Positions 23,055-37,500 of a stretch of 64,000 bases of DNA are shown here, in pieces. How positions within the stretch are numbered: position 1 is the first letter of the stretch; every line of letters begins with the position of its first letter. The stretch is from Scatophagus argus (Eukaryota > Chordata > Actinopteri > Scatophagidae): the NCBI RefSeq assembly GCF_020382885.2, contig NC_058498.1, positions 18,195,001 to 18,259,000 of the forward strand, read 5' to 3'. The position numbers were made by a program, and so were the translations under genes. The notes beneath the pieces were generated by a model that did not search any database, was not told the DNA's origin, and was given only the letters and a program-made list of their open reading frames with translations.

Positions 23055-23081
23055 GTGTGTGTGTGTGTGTGTGTGTGTGTT
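23055..23081. repeat. (GT)n microsatellite
   Basis: GT tract of about 13 units. Confidence 0.92.
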
Positions 23082-23254
23082 TCCAGAGGTTTTAAATTTT
23101 TTAAAAGCGTCTCCTTATCAGTTTCTTGGATTAGCATAATTAACTAGTCCTCTGCCTCCCCTGCAGCAAATCAGTTGTTGGCTCCGGATGCAGAGGCCAA
23201 TCGAGAAGCCAAAGGTGGGAGTGTGAGCGGTGCGTCAAAGGCAGAGTGGTCTGT

Positions 23255-23302
23255 GGAGGGTGGAGGGGGGGGGGGTGGGGGGGGGTAGGGGCGAGGGGCA
23301 GG
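23255..23302 (+). repeat. G-rich block
   Basis: Five or more successive G-runs (GAGGG, then G11, G9, GGGG, GGGG) within 48 nt. This satisfies a G-quadruplex pattern on the plus strand. Length may be unreliable in an assembly. Confidence 0.75.
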
Positions 23303-26300
23303 TAGTTCAATTGTCTGTTTGATCATCCCATGAGCAGTCTCAACCAGGCAATTAAACTAGTAATCCCTACGTTCAACACCAGTGCAAACACTTAAGACCC
23401 GTATGAAATTGTTCAAAAAAAGAAAAGCATCAAAAGTATTAAAATATGACCAAAATTGATGAATTATATGCATGACATTCTATGCGCTCTCCTCCCTCTA
23501 TCTCCTGACCATGCAAACATGCACAGCTCGCTGACTTGGAGTTCGGCTGCTGAGTCTGCATGCAAACGGAAGACTCTTTTTCCCACGATCAGAAAACAAC
23601 TAATGCACAGCAGGCAACAGGGTGAGTGGTCATGGATGTTCATGTGGTGGAAAATGCCACGAGCAACCTCCCAGCTGTAGGCATCTCCACATGTGTATAT
23701 AATCTTACTCACTGGTATACTTGAAATCATGCAATAATTTATTCATGTCAGTTAATGTTTGACAGTTTGTCTGTGTTGATAGTGGATAGAAAGCATTATT
23801 CCTGTTTCTCTGAGGGGAACAGCAACAGAACTACTTTCACCTGACTCCCCATCGTCTCCACTATGAACCAAGCATCAAAGAACAGTGTGACAAACGGTAG
23901 AGAAGGATTAACCCAAGCTAAGGTTTCCCTTACATAATCCACCCTTTTAGATTAGCTTCATTCTCCTGAGAACGTGACACGTTTAATCGTTTGAAAAAGA
24001 CCAGAGAATTGCAGCCTTGCAGCTTAGATTTATACCAGACGCAGTCTTATTGCACTTCTCTGCTGTTTAACTCTTAGTTTGAAGGTGACACACACACACA
24101 TGCATGCACACACACACAGGATGTTTTTTTTTGTCATTAAGTTTATGCTTTGGTAGATACACTTGGGTTGTTTTACATCTTGTGGCTCAGCTTGAGTTAC
24201 GCTGCGAATGAGTTAGATTTAGTTTATTTACTTTTGACAAGCTACAACCTAATCCCTTTCTAGGGGTTAAATATCCTCATTTCTGCTGGAGGTGAGCAGC
24301 TCAAGTCTACAACAGCTGCTATTAGCATAGCACACCCAAATCTCCGGGTGAAATGTTGTGATTGAGTTGCTTTGTGGGTGCCAGATTTTGATTTTTAGAA
24401 GAATGAATGGAATAAAAATGACAATGTATCTGGTTGTGCTGCATGCATTTGATCCTTTCCTTTAAGCTGTCCATCGTGAGTCTGACCGTGTTGTGCAATG
24501 TTAAATCAGGGGAGTGCTCCTTTCTCCAGAATCTGACAAAATCAAGTCATGGACTCCTTCAGCTTATTTAAACCCAATATCTCCAACGCTGAAAGCTTTA
24601 CATCTGATCTGTCAAGAGTTTCAGCATAGTTAGATCTTCTCAAACATGTGCATTTCTACCTACAGATGTGTTAGAGTGTGTGTGCAAGGGACCAGAAGTT
24701 TGAAATAATTCCTTAGCATAGCTGGGTTATATCAGAAGTTTACTTTGCTGTGGTTACTTATGTTTCATTCTATTGAGTCAAGTAGCAAACACCTTTGTCC
24801 ACAAAAAAGATGTGTCATGAAGTATCACATGCAAGTGTCCAACTAAATGAGAGTGTTGATTTATTGTTTATTTATAATAAAGAAAAAACTACAGTGCACT
24901 AAAAGTCACTATAGGGAGAGGGGAGAGAGGCTTTCCCGCTACTTCCTGCCTCTTACTGAATGACTGCAGTTAACTCCATCCCTCACATGTCCGTATGCTG
25001 CTGTGGTTGGGGCTCACATGCTGCTATGAGCAAATTTATAGCTATGCATTAAGTATTACATCACAGCTGCCGATGAATCTGCCACTTAAACTGGATTAGC
25101 TCCTCACTACTTTGGCTTTGCCTGCAAGAAACCGCAAGGAACTGCATTTACATCATCCATCTCTGTTTTGTTCTTGATGTATTTCCCTTTCATTCCCTCT
25201 GTTTTTTGTTCTTATACCCCTGATGATCCCTGTGGAAAATGTTTGGCCACTTACTGACATTTCCTTGTAAGATGTCTGTGGGCTCTTACATCCTTCAGCC
25301 TCACTCTGTTGTTGTTTGATGCCATCTCTTTCACTTCACTTCACTTTGTTGTGTCATGTTGCCAGGCCATGGAGGAAAATGATGCTCACTCTTGGTTATC
25401 ATTACCTGTGATTACTCTCTGTGGGGTCTGTGGCGGACTCTGGGTGAGGATGTGAGGGCTCCAAGACATAGTAACAGCATGGTTAAGAGACAGGGAGGAC
25501 ATTTTTCTTGTTTGGCAACATGGTTAGCAGACTTGATACACACTGTGTAGCGACTGTTCGTGCTTTGGATTTCAGACCAGTCTCCACTGCTGAACATAAA
25601 CCAAGTATAAATTAAACAAAGGTTTCAGGGTTGAGAATTACTGATTGGCCTAAAGCATTAAGTGGTAAATGTGTATGTCTGGCACCCACCCACACCATCA
25701 TGCATCTCATGTTTTTCCTTCTGACCATGGCCTTATTGCAGTGTGCTGCAGGCTTTGAAAACACAAAACACACTCTTTAGGTATTTTGTATCTGTGTATA
25801 TGGGTGTTCATATATTTTTATGTAAATTATCTTAACCCCGAAAGCATTACCTCTGCATTGTATGGCTATTATCCAGGTTTAATATATTTCCAGCGCACTC
25901 ACAGAGTAAAGTACATTATAAATCCTCTCAAATTAAGTAGATGTTTTTCCTTTTCAGTGTTTGACCTTAAAGTAAGAAATGAGCTGGCGTGGAACAGGAG
26001 ACAGGCAATCTCGTCAGACTGGTAGTTTAGCGTGAATGAGCGAGTGAGCACTACTAAGTAAAATATCCCTTGTAATGGAGATGGTCAGAAGTCAAAGCCC
26101 CATCCAAGCCAAGCACTAAAATATTCAGGGCCTGATGTGGAAATCCATCGGGGAAAGCAAGAACAAGCTTCAGGCTGTGCTTTCAAACCCTCGAGTACCC
26201 AGTACACCTGTCGTCCACCATTCAGCATTGATAAGCGTAATGGGAGAACGGACGAATTCATTAGGCTCAGATTGACCTGCTATGACGAGCAATTTAGTTT

Positions 26301-26949
26301 CAAACACAGTTAGGCACCTGCGGGAGAGAGGAAATTAGCATTTTAAATAGGGACGATTATAGGCCAGGCCACTCTGTGTGTGTGTGTGTCTGTGTGTGTG
26401 TGTGTGTCTGTGTGTGTTTAGGCATGCACACAGCATCCACATCTCCTTCCTGCTCTCTTCCTTGAGTAACACATTGCTGTGGTTTATGCTATCTGAAATA
26501 TTGACACAACATAATGCTCTCCTCCCACGCCTCAGTGCTCTTTTTATAAATAGGGTGCTGGTGCTGAACGCAGCTGGAGAGCACTTCTGAGAGCACTTGA
26601 ATCTGACACAACACAAAGAAACCACTCTGCCCTACTCCTACATTTAGCTGGCAGGCCTTGCAAAATAGTTACCAGTGTGAGCATTTAAATTACAGATGGC
26701 TTTGATATGATAGTTTCAGCATATCAGATTTAAAGAGACATTGAACATGAAAAAACAGAGTAAGTCAGTTTGAAAGCAAGACTTAATTTAAAATGAACGC
26801 AAGCGGTTTAGGTGATCGTTCTCTAACTCCAATGTTGTTATTTCTTCCACTGATTCCTTTTTTTGCCCTCTGTTTGGGAGGGCTATCCAGGTGGGATGTT
26901 TTCTAGCCCTGTTACTGATGTTGCTCCTGGTATGTCAGTGACAGTCCAA

Positions 26950-27270
26950 CAATTTGGTCCCAACTCATCTCTCCATCAGATGGATTGCCATGAAATTTGA
27001 TACAAACATTAATGTGCCCCTCGGGATGAATATTAATTACTTTAGTGATCCTCTGACATTCCATTAAGAAGATTTAATAGCTACAATATGTTGTTTTTAT
27101 CACCAAGTACCTGCAAAATGGCATCCCATTATCCTCAGCTGTGTTTAGTACTTATTAGCAAATTAGATGCTACTCACACGCTAAACTAAGATGGTGAACA
27201 TGGTTATAAACATCAGCGTGTTAGCATCGTCACATGGAGGATACTGATGCAAGTATTTAGCACCGTTGCA
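26950..27270. repeat. Dispersed teleost repeat (copy B)
   Basis: Contains ATGGATTGCCATGAAATTTG, GGGATGAATATTAAT and later ATCAGCGTGTTAGCATCG. These match the style of a widespread fish repeat and the copies at 3.2 kb, 54.8 kb and 56.3 kb. Confidence 0.55.
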
Positions 27271-29451
27271 CAAAATTGTGAGCATAAGATGGATGAATGA
27301 AAATGCACCATGACACAAAGTAAAGAAATAAATGGACATGACATAATCTCTTGATAATTGTTTTAGCAATGATGAGAAAGGCAGCATATTATAGTTATAG
27401 TTCATATGGGTAAAGGCAGGTTAAAGAGTAAATAGTTATGGTTTATACTCTCTAATTACATGAATAACATCAAAATTTTTGGTGCCTGTAACCCATCACA
27501 GAGCGAGACAGAGTGTGCATATGTATTAGTGTTAAATAATGGGTGAGTGTGGGGGATATATGGCAGGTTCTACTTACAAGACAATTCACTGCAGCATGCT
27601 AATGCAGCCAGCTGCAATGGCTCTCACCGTGTTGAATCCATTAGCACTCTTGCTTACAGGCATAATTTATCTCTCTCTTAGCTTTTGGTGCGATGGAAAA
27701 GAACTCACCTTATTGTAACAGGCCAACTAGTGACTGATTTTGCCCCCAATCATCATCATATGTTGAATAGAGCAGTAGCAGCTTCTGAGCTCATTTTATG
27801 AAATAGAAGAAGAGTTTACGTCACAGTGCTGGGGTGTATATCGCTTCAGGGAGATTGTTAAAAATCGGAAGGTACTAGGCAGATAGCAGAGATAATCTTC
27901 TCTTTGTGCTCTCTCGGGAAGCAGTAAAGATCACAGCCGAACTCATCAGCCTTCCACAGTCTTGGACAGAGGAGGCTGGAGCTGCAGACTGCTGTGAATA
28001 ACTGAGTCTGTCTTCATATCTTCCTGAGACAAGACAATTGCAAGTGCAAGAGGGAAACTTCATATTTCGAGCATTGTGCTGGTTATTGGGATGTTCCTCT
28101 TTCCTTTTCTGCCGCTGAGAGACGTGCACACTCCTGCGCCCACACCGTCATGTTGTCCAATTCAAAGCCGTCAGCCGTACCTGCTGGACTGCGTGCAGCG
28201 CACCAGTGGTTGTGTGCATGTCATCCGAGCGGGTTTCTTCTCAGTGATTTTCAGAGTTAAACTACACCTCTACATGGAATTGGATCAAGAAGGCCATCCA
28301 TCACACAAACACAGCTACTGTGTGCTGAGCCAGCAGTTTGTGAGAAATGACCATGTGAGAATCTCTCCTTTATTTGTGTCTGGACAAAAATGTAAGGTAC
28401 GCATAAATGCTTTATATTTTCCTGAGGGTGAGGAGGCGTCCCTCGCTGGACATTTTCATTCAGAGACGTACATTTCAACCATGAGACCTTCTGTTCTACA
28501 ATAAGACCTTTTCCACCCTTCAAACTCTCCTTCATGTCCAGGCTTTCTGTTCCATGTCAGAACAGCTTACTCAGCAAACAGGGCTCTCGACTGCTCCGAC
28601 CTCAAATCCTAACTGATATTTTGTAAGATGAGATCGGTTACTTTGTTTTTGTTGGCATGAGTTAGAGAAGAAGTTGAGAAGATCAGTATCCCTCATGTCT
28701 ACACAGCAAACTGGAGCAGATGACTCTCATTGAATGTACTGAACCTTTTCAAGCGTTCATTTCAATCGTGAAAACTTCTCCTCCATGATGAGGCTTTCTC
28801 CTCCACATTCCTCTATCTGTCTCACACACTCACACACTGCTTCTTTATCCTTACCTTTTTACTCCCTGACAAATTAGACAGAAAATAACACACTTTATAT
28901 TCACAGAGAGACCCACATATTGATGACTTCGCAGCGTTTGTTTGTGTATGTCTTTGAAGAGTCTCACAGCCTGTCAAAACAAGACTCAGAAAATTGAAAA
29001 TTACTATGTTCCAAAAGCAGTCCAGTTGCGTGTCTCAGCTAATGTTTTAATTTGACACCTCAGTCCAGCACCAGAATGAAAACCATGACACTTGACTAAG
29101 TGAAAAAGAGAGAGCGGAGAAAGGAGGAGAAGTGAAAAGATATGATGAGACCTCATTAAGACAACCACAAAGCAAGTGTGTGCACGCTCATGCACCAGTG
29201 TGTGCAGCACAGCGAGCATGATCCAGTCATTCCTGTGCATTTTTATCTTCGTGTCTGTGTCAGTGTGCGTGTGTGTCTGTGTCAGTGTGTGTGTGTCAGT
29301 CAGAGCAGATCGAGGAAGCCCCTGGGAAGCTTAAGTAGGGAAACAGCAGAGATTGAGGTGGGGAATTCTCATCAAAAATGTCCAAATCAGGAAAGGTGTC
29401 GTCAAGAGCCACCCTGTAAGGGGACAGAGAGGAACAGAGGGTGTTGGAGGG

Positions 29452-29483
<32 letters not shown>

Positions 29484-29705
29484 TTCAGTTGGAAGAAAGA
29501 TGGGTCAAAATGTCTGACATAAGGGTGGCAGCTGCAATGAAGGTTGAGAGGAAAGTAAAGTACTAAAGCAGGAGGAGGATGAATGGGAGTTAGTTTGAGA
29601 TCACCAAGATTAGCGGGCGAAGGCGTGCAAGTAGACATGCGTCACAACGTGGGGGCTCCATCTCAGGGGCGAGGTCGTGTTGAGAGGGGTGATGGCTGAT
29701 GATTT

Positions 29706-29720
29706 GGGGGGGGGGGGGGG
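29706..29720. repeat. Poly-G run
   Basis: Fifteen consecutive G. A mononucleotide tract prone to length error. Confidence 0.85.
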
Positions 29721-32700
29721 TCCTTGGGGGCTGTCCTGTGGTAATGAGCTGTTAGTCTCAGAGGAAGACGAGCCCTATTATGGGAGCTGCTATTCTGAGG
29801 TTTAATCTGAAGCACAGCGCCTGGTTCACCTTCTCATGCCGCTCAGTACAGATACACTCTCTTCCTTTGACAACCTACTGAATGTCACAAGGAAGTGAAT
29901 AATGAGAACTGCGCTGTGAAAACAAATCGGGGAAAATGTTCCTGTTGGGTGTCGGGTCTGAGCTCAGCCTGACACTTTGTGGATGGCTGTCAATGTGACA
30001 CAGTTTTGTCTGAGTGGGGCGTTCTCTGCACTCCTGCCTGTCCCCCTTACTGTCCAAAGCAGGTGTGGGAATCTCGTCTTTTAAATCTTCTAAATATTAT
30101 GTAGAGGCACCACGGCAGTCCTGTGAGCCTTGCCCCCATTAGAGTTCACAGGTTCAGTCCTGGAGGGAGATTCATCATCAGACAACCAGTCAGCAGGTCA
30201 GCAGGTCGAGGTCAGAAAGCCAAACGTCTGCTGGGGACATTTGTCCATCATTTTCAGTTGAGCTCGGGGCCCAAACAGTACTTTGTCTTTCCGTCTTTTC
30301 ACATCATTCTGAAGGCAGATAAAATGATCTGCATAAAGCGTGATTCTGTTGATCACACAGGACAAAAACTTTCTGGGTCTGTCTCTGTCTGCAGAGAAGG
30401 AAAATCTAATGATAATTGCAAGGTGTAGTTTTTTTTACCCATATTATACAAGTGAGAATATCTTATCTTCTGCTTCCATTTTGATCGCTCTTTCTTAAAA
30501 AGGTTTACTACAAGCCCCATGACTTTATGGAGGCGTAAAATTAAATTGCTGGAATATTTTTTAACACTTGGCCTAAATAAAAATGTTAAAAGAAGCTGAA
30601 ATTAGTGAAATGTTGACCAATTAAAGGCTTATCCTTCAATTTAGGAGGCAAAACCAGGATTGGCAATTCTAATAATTTGCATTTTACAACAACAGAGTGA
30701 GAGAGAGACTGAATATATAACTCTGGTAGCAACTGACTGCCTCCCACAGTTGGACCCAATTTGAAAAACATAATAGTCATCGGAAGGGGATTTTTTCCAA
30801 GAAATATATTTCAGTGTCATCATCATCCATAGAGCCACAGGAATAATTTGTTTGTTGCTGCTGCTGCTGCCTTAAGCGGTTGGATGAACCGCATCAAAAG
30901 AATTTCCTAGCAGGCCGAGATGGACAGCCGCACTTTCAGTCAATTGTCTGTCTGAATAGGAAGAACTGGGGTAGCTAGCTAGAGCAGAAAATATAAAGAG
31001 TCAAGAAAAGTGACTGCTAAGTATGAATGCAGGATTTGGTCAAACAACCAGGCCAGTTCATTTTTCTTTTTTATTGTGTTACAATTCTTGCAAAGGGTAA
31101 AAAGTGAGGGGTGCATTTCAGTCGATTGAAGTGGTCCCTTGTCCTTGTTTTTCTGCCTCAGTGTGTCAGTGTGACCTGGTGACACACAGAGCTGTCAGGA
31201 TCGATTGAGGCTCCTTGGAGTTGGCAGCAGAGACCGGGCCTGGCATTCTGGCATCAGCATGCCATGTCTGGTCTACCATCCCTCCTGAGAAAGCCCACAG
31301 CCACAGTGATTCACTGCTAACCAAGCGGGGCTGCAGCACACACCACACCGACACACTTTACCTACTTTACATTTGCACATACACGCACACGGATGCATGT
31401 TTTACACCGTTAGCTGGGCTGCCAGGCTGAACCTCCTCACCTACAGTATGCACTGGATAAACTTTCCTCCTGTGTGTCACTCTTTCTACCTCCCTCAGCT
31501 GGGTTTCTCTCTCTCTCCCACTCTCTCTCTACATTAAGAGCCAAGTCAAGACGGCTCCACTGCGGTATCTGACCCATCCTGGCAGAGGTGAGGTTGGATA
31601 ATATAACTGCTGTTCCTGCCAAAAAAAGATGAGAGGAGATAAGGGAGGGATGTAAAGCACAGGAGAGCAAAAGACAAGACAAATAAAAAGAAAGAGGCAA
31701 AGTGGGAAAAAAATATAAGAGCAAACAGGAGAGGGAAGAAACACTGAGTCCACGTAGGGAGTGGAAAGCATTACAAAAGGGAATTAGAGAGACTGCGAGA
31801 TAAGAAAGAGACACTAATGGACAAGAAAAGTGAAAGAAAAAGTGTTGTTTCAGGTTGAAAAGGTCTGCGTAAAGTTGCAGGTGCAGCACCACAATGTACC
31901 TCTCCCTTCACTCCCTCCCACCCCTCCACCCCTCCATCATGTGTTTGGTGCCAGGGCGTTGGTGCAGAGGCTAAATCAATCACCTCTCTGCTCTCCTTCC
32001 CTCCATCCACACTTTGTGCTGACATGTACTTTTACACACCACTATAGGACATGGAACACAGAAAAGACCCGAAGAAGACACACTTCAGAAAGAGTGCAAC
32101 CACAGTCGGTTAAACATCACCATCATTTTAATAATAGTAAAAGATAAAAGGTTACTTAATATAAGTTACTGCAGTTTTTAAATAGCCAGAACCGTGAGTC
32201 ATACAGAAGCATAGTTCTGTGTAGATTCATACAATAATAGTCTGTGTGTGTGTGTTTGTGTGTGTAGGCCCTGTATAATATAGGTCAGAGACCCTCAGGT
32301 GCTATGCTGCTCATGATGGTGTTTGCTTTTATTTGTCTCTGTGAGTACATATGGTGTGTTTTTTATGATATAGAAAGTGTGTCACGTTCATCATGAAACA
32401 TCTGCCTCTAACCCTCTTGTGACCTCCGACCTTTGCGTCCCACTTTGCTAGTCACAATTGGGGTGTGTTGAAAAAGGCCTTTGTTGTCACTTTTCACACC
32501 TGATCCTGTTTTTATTAAAATCATACTTCTCATACTCCTCATCTTGAAACCTTTTAAACCACAGCGTGAAGCATGAGCAAGAACTAAAACAAGTTCTGGT
32601 TCATTTGCGGAAATATTTAGCTATTAAATATAGATTTATCTAAATCCTTTCTTCACTTCAAGTTTTAATCATACTATGATGACTTTTCTAGGATGGACAT

Positions 32701-34203
32701 CTAGTCTGACAATTATTAGTTTCTTCTGTTTAGCCCAGTTACTTGCTGACTGGCCTGTATCACGCACAGTCCACTCAGTGTCTATAGAAAGAAATGCCTC
32801 TTTAAATGTGAAGGTCTTTGATAGCTCCTCGTTAACTCAGGATGACGTCAAAAGAAAATTCCAGCACTTATTCCCATAACTGTGGGCTTTGTGATTCATG
32901 CTAACTTTGAAATCAAAAGGCTGTTAATTTGGTACATCCCCATGGATCCCCATTTATTTACTATTATTTCATTGACCCCCAGTATGTGTTGTTTTCCCAA
33001 ATCTCAAAGTTAGCATGACCCATTAGCCACAATGGCCACAATAATTGGATATAGAATAGGATCCTGGTTGAAAAAATATCAGAATTTCCTTTTAAGTCTC
33101 ATAAATATCCTATCTAACATGGGCATTTACTTATTGTATGGTACAACCATCTAGTGAGCTCAGGCTCCTCTTAACGCCATTCAAGGGCAAGCAAGCAGAG
33201 GGAATCCTGCTGACAGCCACACTCTCCTCGGCTCCCTACAATGTCATCTACGGAAAGGCTTTTATGCTGGAGTGTGTGTGTGTGTGTGCGTGCATGTGTA
33301 AACTCTCAAAGTGGGGTCACGCTGAAAGTGATGCATAAACAGTTATTGAGTTCTGACTTTTCACCTCGCCTGTTTCAGTTTGAATATTCCACACATGTGC
33401 TTTTCACCTGATAAGATAAATGAGATGAGCGCGTGATCTCTACCACACTTTAGTCCGATGCAGCTCCTGCTGTTACTGGTGAGGACAGAGGATGTAGAGA
33501 AGAATCTACAGACGTGAACTGGTTCAAAAAGAAGGAAAGGATCCACAGAGATGAAAATGTTCATCTTTAGCCCTGGAAGCTTTTGTACTGTATGTGTGTG
33601 TGTGTGTGTGTGTATGCTTCTGTCTGTGTGCAGTGATGGGATGCATTATTGACTTATTGCATTAGATGGTCTCTGTGCCTCATGCTCACGCTCTAACATC
33701 GCCCTCAGAGAAATAAGATCAGAATGAGCACAAAAACTCACCCACACACACATACGCACAAACAAACAAACACACAGTAATGGTTGTGTGAACACAAAAT
33801 GTTTTGTCTCTAGTGAAACTATTACGCTTGTGGAGTTTTGTGTTCTTAGCACTATACATTTGCCATTTCTGTCTGTCTTTGCCCGCCTGTCTGTCTGCTT
33901 TCCAGAAGCTCCAAAGCTGTAAGATCCAGCAGGCAGAGTTTCGAGGTCCGTGTGAAGGATTACAGCCTGCTCTTGCCAGCAGTTGGCAGCACAACTGAAA
34001 TGAAGGGAGGGGTGAGTGGAAAGAAAGAGAAAGTGGAAGGGTGGAGTGTTGTGAGCCAAGCAGGCGGGATCATGGTGTAAGCACAGATAAAGACGGGAAA
34101 GAAAAGTTGTGAGGTGAGAGAGGGCACTGAAAACATTCATGTGTGCATTCACTGAAGTCATCTGTGAGCCTCTGCTTCCTGCTCTAAGCCCTCGACCCTA
34201 TCC

Positions 34204-34208
<5 letters not shown>

Positions 34209-34244
<36 letters not shown>
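34209..34244. repeat. (TG)n microsatellite
   Basis: TG tract of about 18 units. Confidence 0.93.
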
Positions 34245-34246
<2 letters not shown>

Positions 34247-34383
34247 GGAGGTCAAATCTTTGAGTAATGATGAACCACACGACAGATATTCTCTATCCAA
34301 TATATAGAAAGTAGATTTATGGGAGAGGACCAAGCTCATAGATTAAGGAGGCCTATGTTCAATTCTTCTCTGCTCCGGATGCA

Positions 34384-34393
34384 TGTGTGTGTT

Positions 34394-34436
<43 letters not shown>
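34384..34436. repeat. Compound (TG)n(GA)n microsatellite
   Basis: TG units with one TTTG interruption, followed directly by GA units. A (CA)n tract on the same strand at 34523-34556 could pair with the TG part as a hairpin. Confidence 0.92.
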
Positions 34437-34519
34437 ATCTCTTACTCTGATTGCTCTTACCATCTTCACAGACTGGAGGAGGTTGTCTGTAAAACTGAGC
34501 CTCAACACACTACTACAGC

Positions 34520-34522
<3 letters not shown>

Positions 34523-34556
<34 letters not shown>
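34523..34556. repeat. (CA)n microsatellite
   Basis: CA tract of about 17 units, in opposite orientation to the TG tract 90-140 bp upstream. Confidence 0.92.
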
Positions 34557-34558
<2 letters not shown>

Positions 34559-37500
34559 CTACACCTGCATACACACATGCAGTAGGAACAAACTGAGTAT
34601 CAGTATCAACCAATATCACATGAAGTTTCAATCCTTACAGTCCAAATGAAATTTAATTTTTATTGTCTGTTACAGCATACATATCAGGCCTCACTCATAA
34701 AATAACAAATCATAAAAAAACCCATCATGGCTTCATGATGACGCCCCCTAATTTTGCATTAATGCTACGTAATACTGTTAGTTCTATGTAGTTGGAGACC
34801 TTACTTCAATACAAACAATAAAGCAGTTCTATCATAGGAAGAGCAGATGGTCACAGTGAACCAGACGGCAGCTACACAAGAGCCACGGACGTTGAATAAC
34901 AACCCACTGTAACTTCCCCACTAGAATCTTCTTCTTCATCTATCATCATCTCAGCTTGCTGAACGAACAATCCAAAGGAACATTCGGTGGTTAAAAGGTG
35001 CACTGCTAATGTCAGTTTGCAGGCTAAAAAATGAGCTGCTCTAGCAGCAGTAGCACAATAAGTAGCACGTAAACGTACCTGCAACCGTCACTTCGGTCCA
35101 GTTAGATGCTGGTGTGGTCCTTACTCTTCAATACCAGTAACAACACACTGCTTGTCCATGACACGTAGGCCACAGCAGCTTAAGTTTGTTCTCAGGCTCA
35201 ACCTGCCAAATGCTGTCAATCACAGATGGATCTAAAGATTTCTGTCCTGCTGTGTCTGTTTACAGTGCAGCCAAACAAGCAAGAATTGGTCAATAATTAT
35301 TGCAACATTCACAATGAATGTGACCCAGCAGCAGTAGGGATTATTCAGTTAGTATTAGCAGCAACATACATACAGATCTGATACTGTGGTAACAGACTAA
35401 GTGGTAAAGGGGGAGGCTGTTTTCACTGAGAAAAACTGCGCTGGATTACATGCATGGATCGCATTCCTGTGAACTTTTTGTGCTTAGAAAGGCAATCAGA
35501 ATGGTGGACTTTGCCACTAATAGGAAAAACTACCATGTACATAATTACATAATATAAATGTAGTAAATAGTTATTGCTGAAAAAATGATGACCATAAATG
35601 GCATCAAACACAGGGTTTGATTTCATGAAAATCTTAACTTGATTCAAGACTCATTATTAGCACTTATGTAAGTGTAAAATAAGAAGAAGCATTTTGAGAC
35701 AATTATCATTTCCAGTGTTTGTCTTATAAAAATTCTTATAATATTTAACTTGGTAGTTTTTACTTATGCAATACCTCAAACCACTTTCTCAGTCTTAGAA
35801 AACTACTTTTCATCCACTCTTCATCCTTATGGTTTTTATTGCTTATGATTCGTGAAGAACAAAACGAAACAAAGACAAAGGAAAGACATAATATGCTGTA
35901 CATATCTCTGAATCTGTATCCTCCTCAGAAATCTTGTATTGGACCAACACACATTCGTTCATTCACACACAAACACATACAGTGTGGTCTGTTTGGTCTC
36001 TGCAGTCGTGTCGCCTGTGAGGATGTGTGCAATCTGTCGTTCTAACAGTGAGCCAACACGGCACCTCTGATCTCTTATCGGTGGGCTGACGATTTTTTTT
36101 TCCCCTGCATAATAACGTATGAATGTACCAGACACACATACACACTCACACGTCAGGAGAGGAGGGGAGAAGGCGCAAAGCGGCCCCTCCCTCTTATTCA
36201 TCATTCGCTTACACCCGCCACATCCACAACACCGCCCTCTGCAATGATTTTCTGTGCAACAATGTGTCGATTTTTTCCAACTCCTCAGCCTTTACGCTGC
36301 GCTCTAGCAGGCACGCATAATAACTGTAGTGACTCCTTTTGAAAATCCACACAAATTCACACCTTCACATCTTACGCACTTGTAATGTTTTACTGGAAAA
36401 CATGTAGCTAATAGTCCAGTGTAAATATCTCCTTATACTTAACTTTTTGCTCCTATTCACAGATGACTCCACACTCCTCCTACATACTCACAACACAAGC
36501 CCTCTTATTCTTCTGAGGTCACTGATATTTTTACTCAGTCCTGTGTTCTGTCAAGGGATGATTTTTAACACACACACACACACACACACACTCCTTTCAT
36601 CCTTTTCGCACACTGGCTGACTCCCCTGTCCTCTGACCTATCGCTGCTAAAGGACTGACATTTTCTCTCCGCTAAACAGCTCTATATTTGTCGGCAGCAT
36701 AAAACTGACATTCAGCCAAGCAAAATAGCTGCTTGTTGCAAACAGGAAGCACTGTGGACATGTTCAGGTATGTAGCTATGAGGTACTGCTCTTGTAAGTC
36801 AAATGTCTTTTTATGAGTGTGAGGTGACATAAGAAGGATTGACACCAGCAATCTGCAGGTCAGCTAAAGCCTGTGCTCTAAGCTTCCCCTTGAACAAATG
36901 ATCTGCTAATGACAGCCCAGAGATTTACCAGATAAATTACAGGCCCAGGTGTGTGTTTGAGTGTGCGCGCCTGCCTTGTGTGAAAGCTGATGACAGTGTC
37001 AGATTGAGAATAGAGAGGAGGATAAGGGGATGTAGTGATGCATGGTAGCCGGAGTGTTAATGTTCATAGGCCTGAAGCTCTGACTTTAGCTGTGCCCTTG
37101 AGATTTATTGTGCATGTGTGTGAGAGAGAGTGCGTGTTTGAGTGAGGTAAGGAAGTGTGTGTCTGTGAAGACGTGCTTCATCAGGCTTCAGTGTGACAGA
37201 TTTTGATTACAAATTACCTTCCCATAGATAAAAAATGATCTCTTTTGCATCCACATATGGATATATTATCTCCATCATAAACCAAGCTGAAAATCAAAAA
37301 CTCACACACACACACACTCTCTCTCTCTCGCTCTCTTGTCCAAGCCCTCGAGAGAGTTATCGTTTAACTATGACCATTCAAGCGGGGCATTTGGAGCCAC
37401 TCAGCTCAGAAAATGAATAGCCAGACTATCAATCAGTCTTTCAATACAGCTGCCAAGTGCATCAATCAGGATGAATTCCAACTTCTGATGGTGACCCCAC

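Noticed and set aside
28076..28504. 142-codon plus-strand frame in the gene-poor stretch
   Set aside because: Mixed composition but no recognisable motif, signal peptide or splice context. Probably a chance frame.
31437..31892. 151-codon minus-strand frame with many Leu/Ser/Phe, membrane-like
   Set aside because: It is the translation of a purine-rich strand read in reverse (CTT/TCT codons). The composition explains the apparent hydrophobicity.
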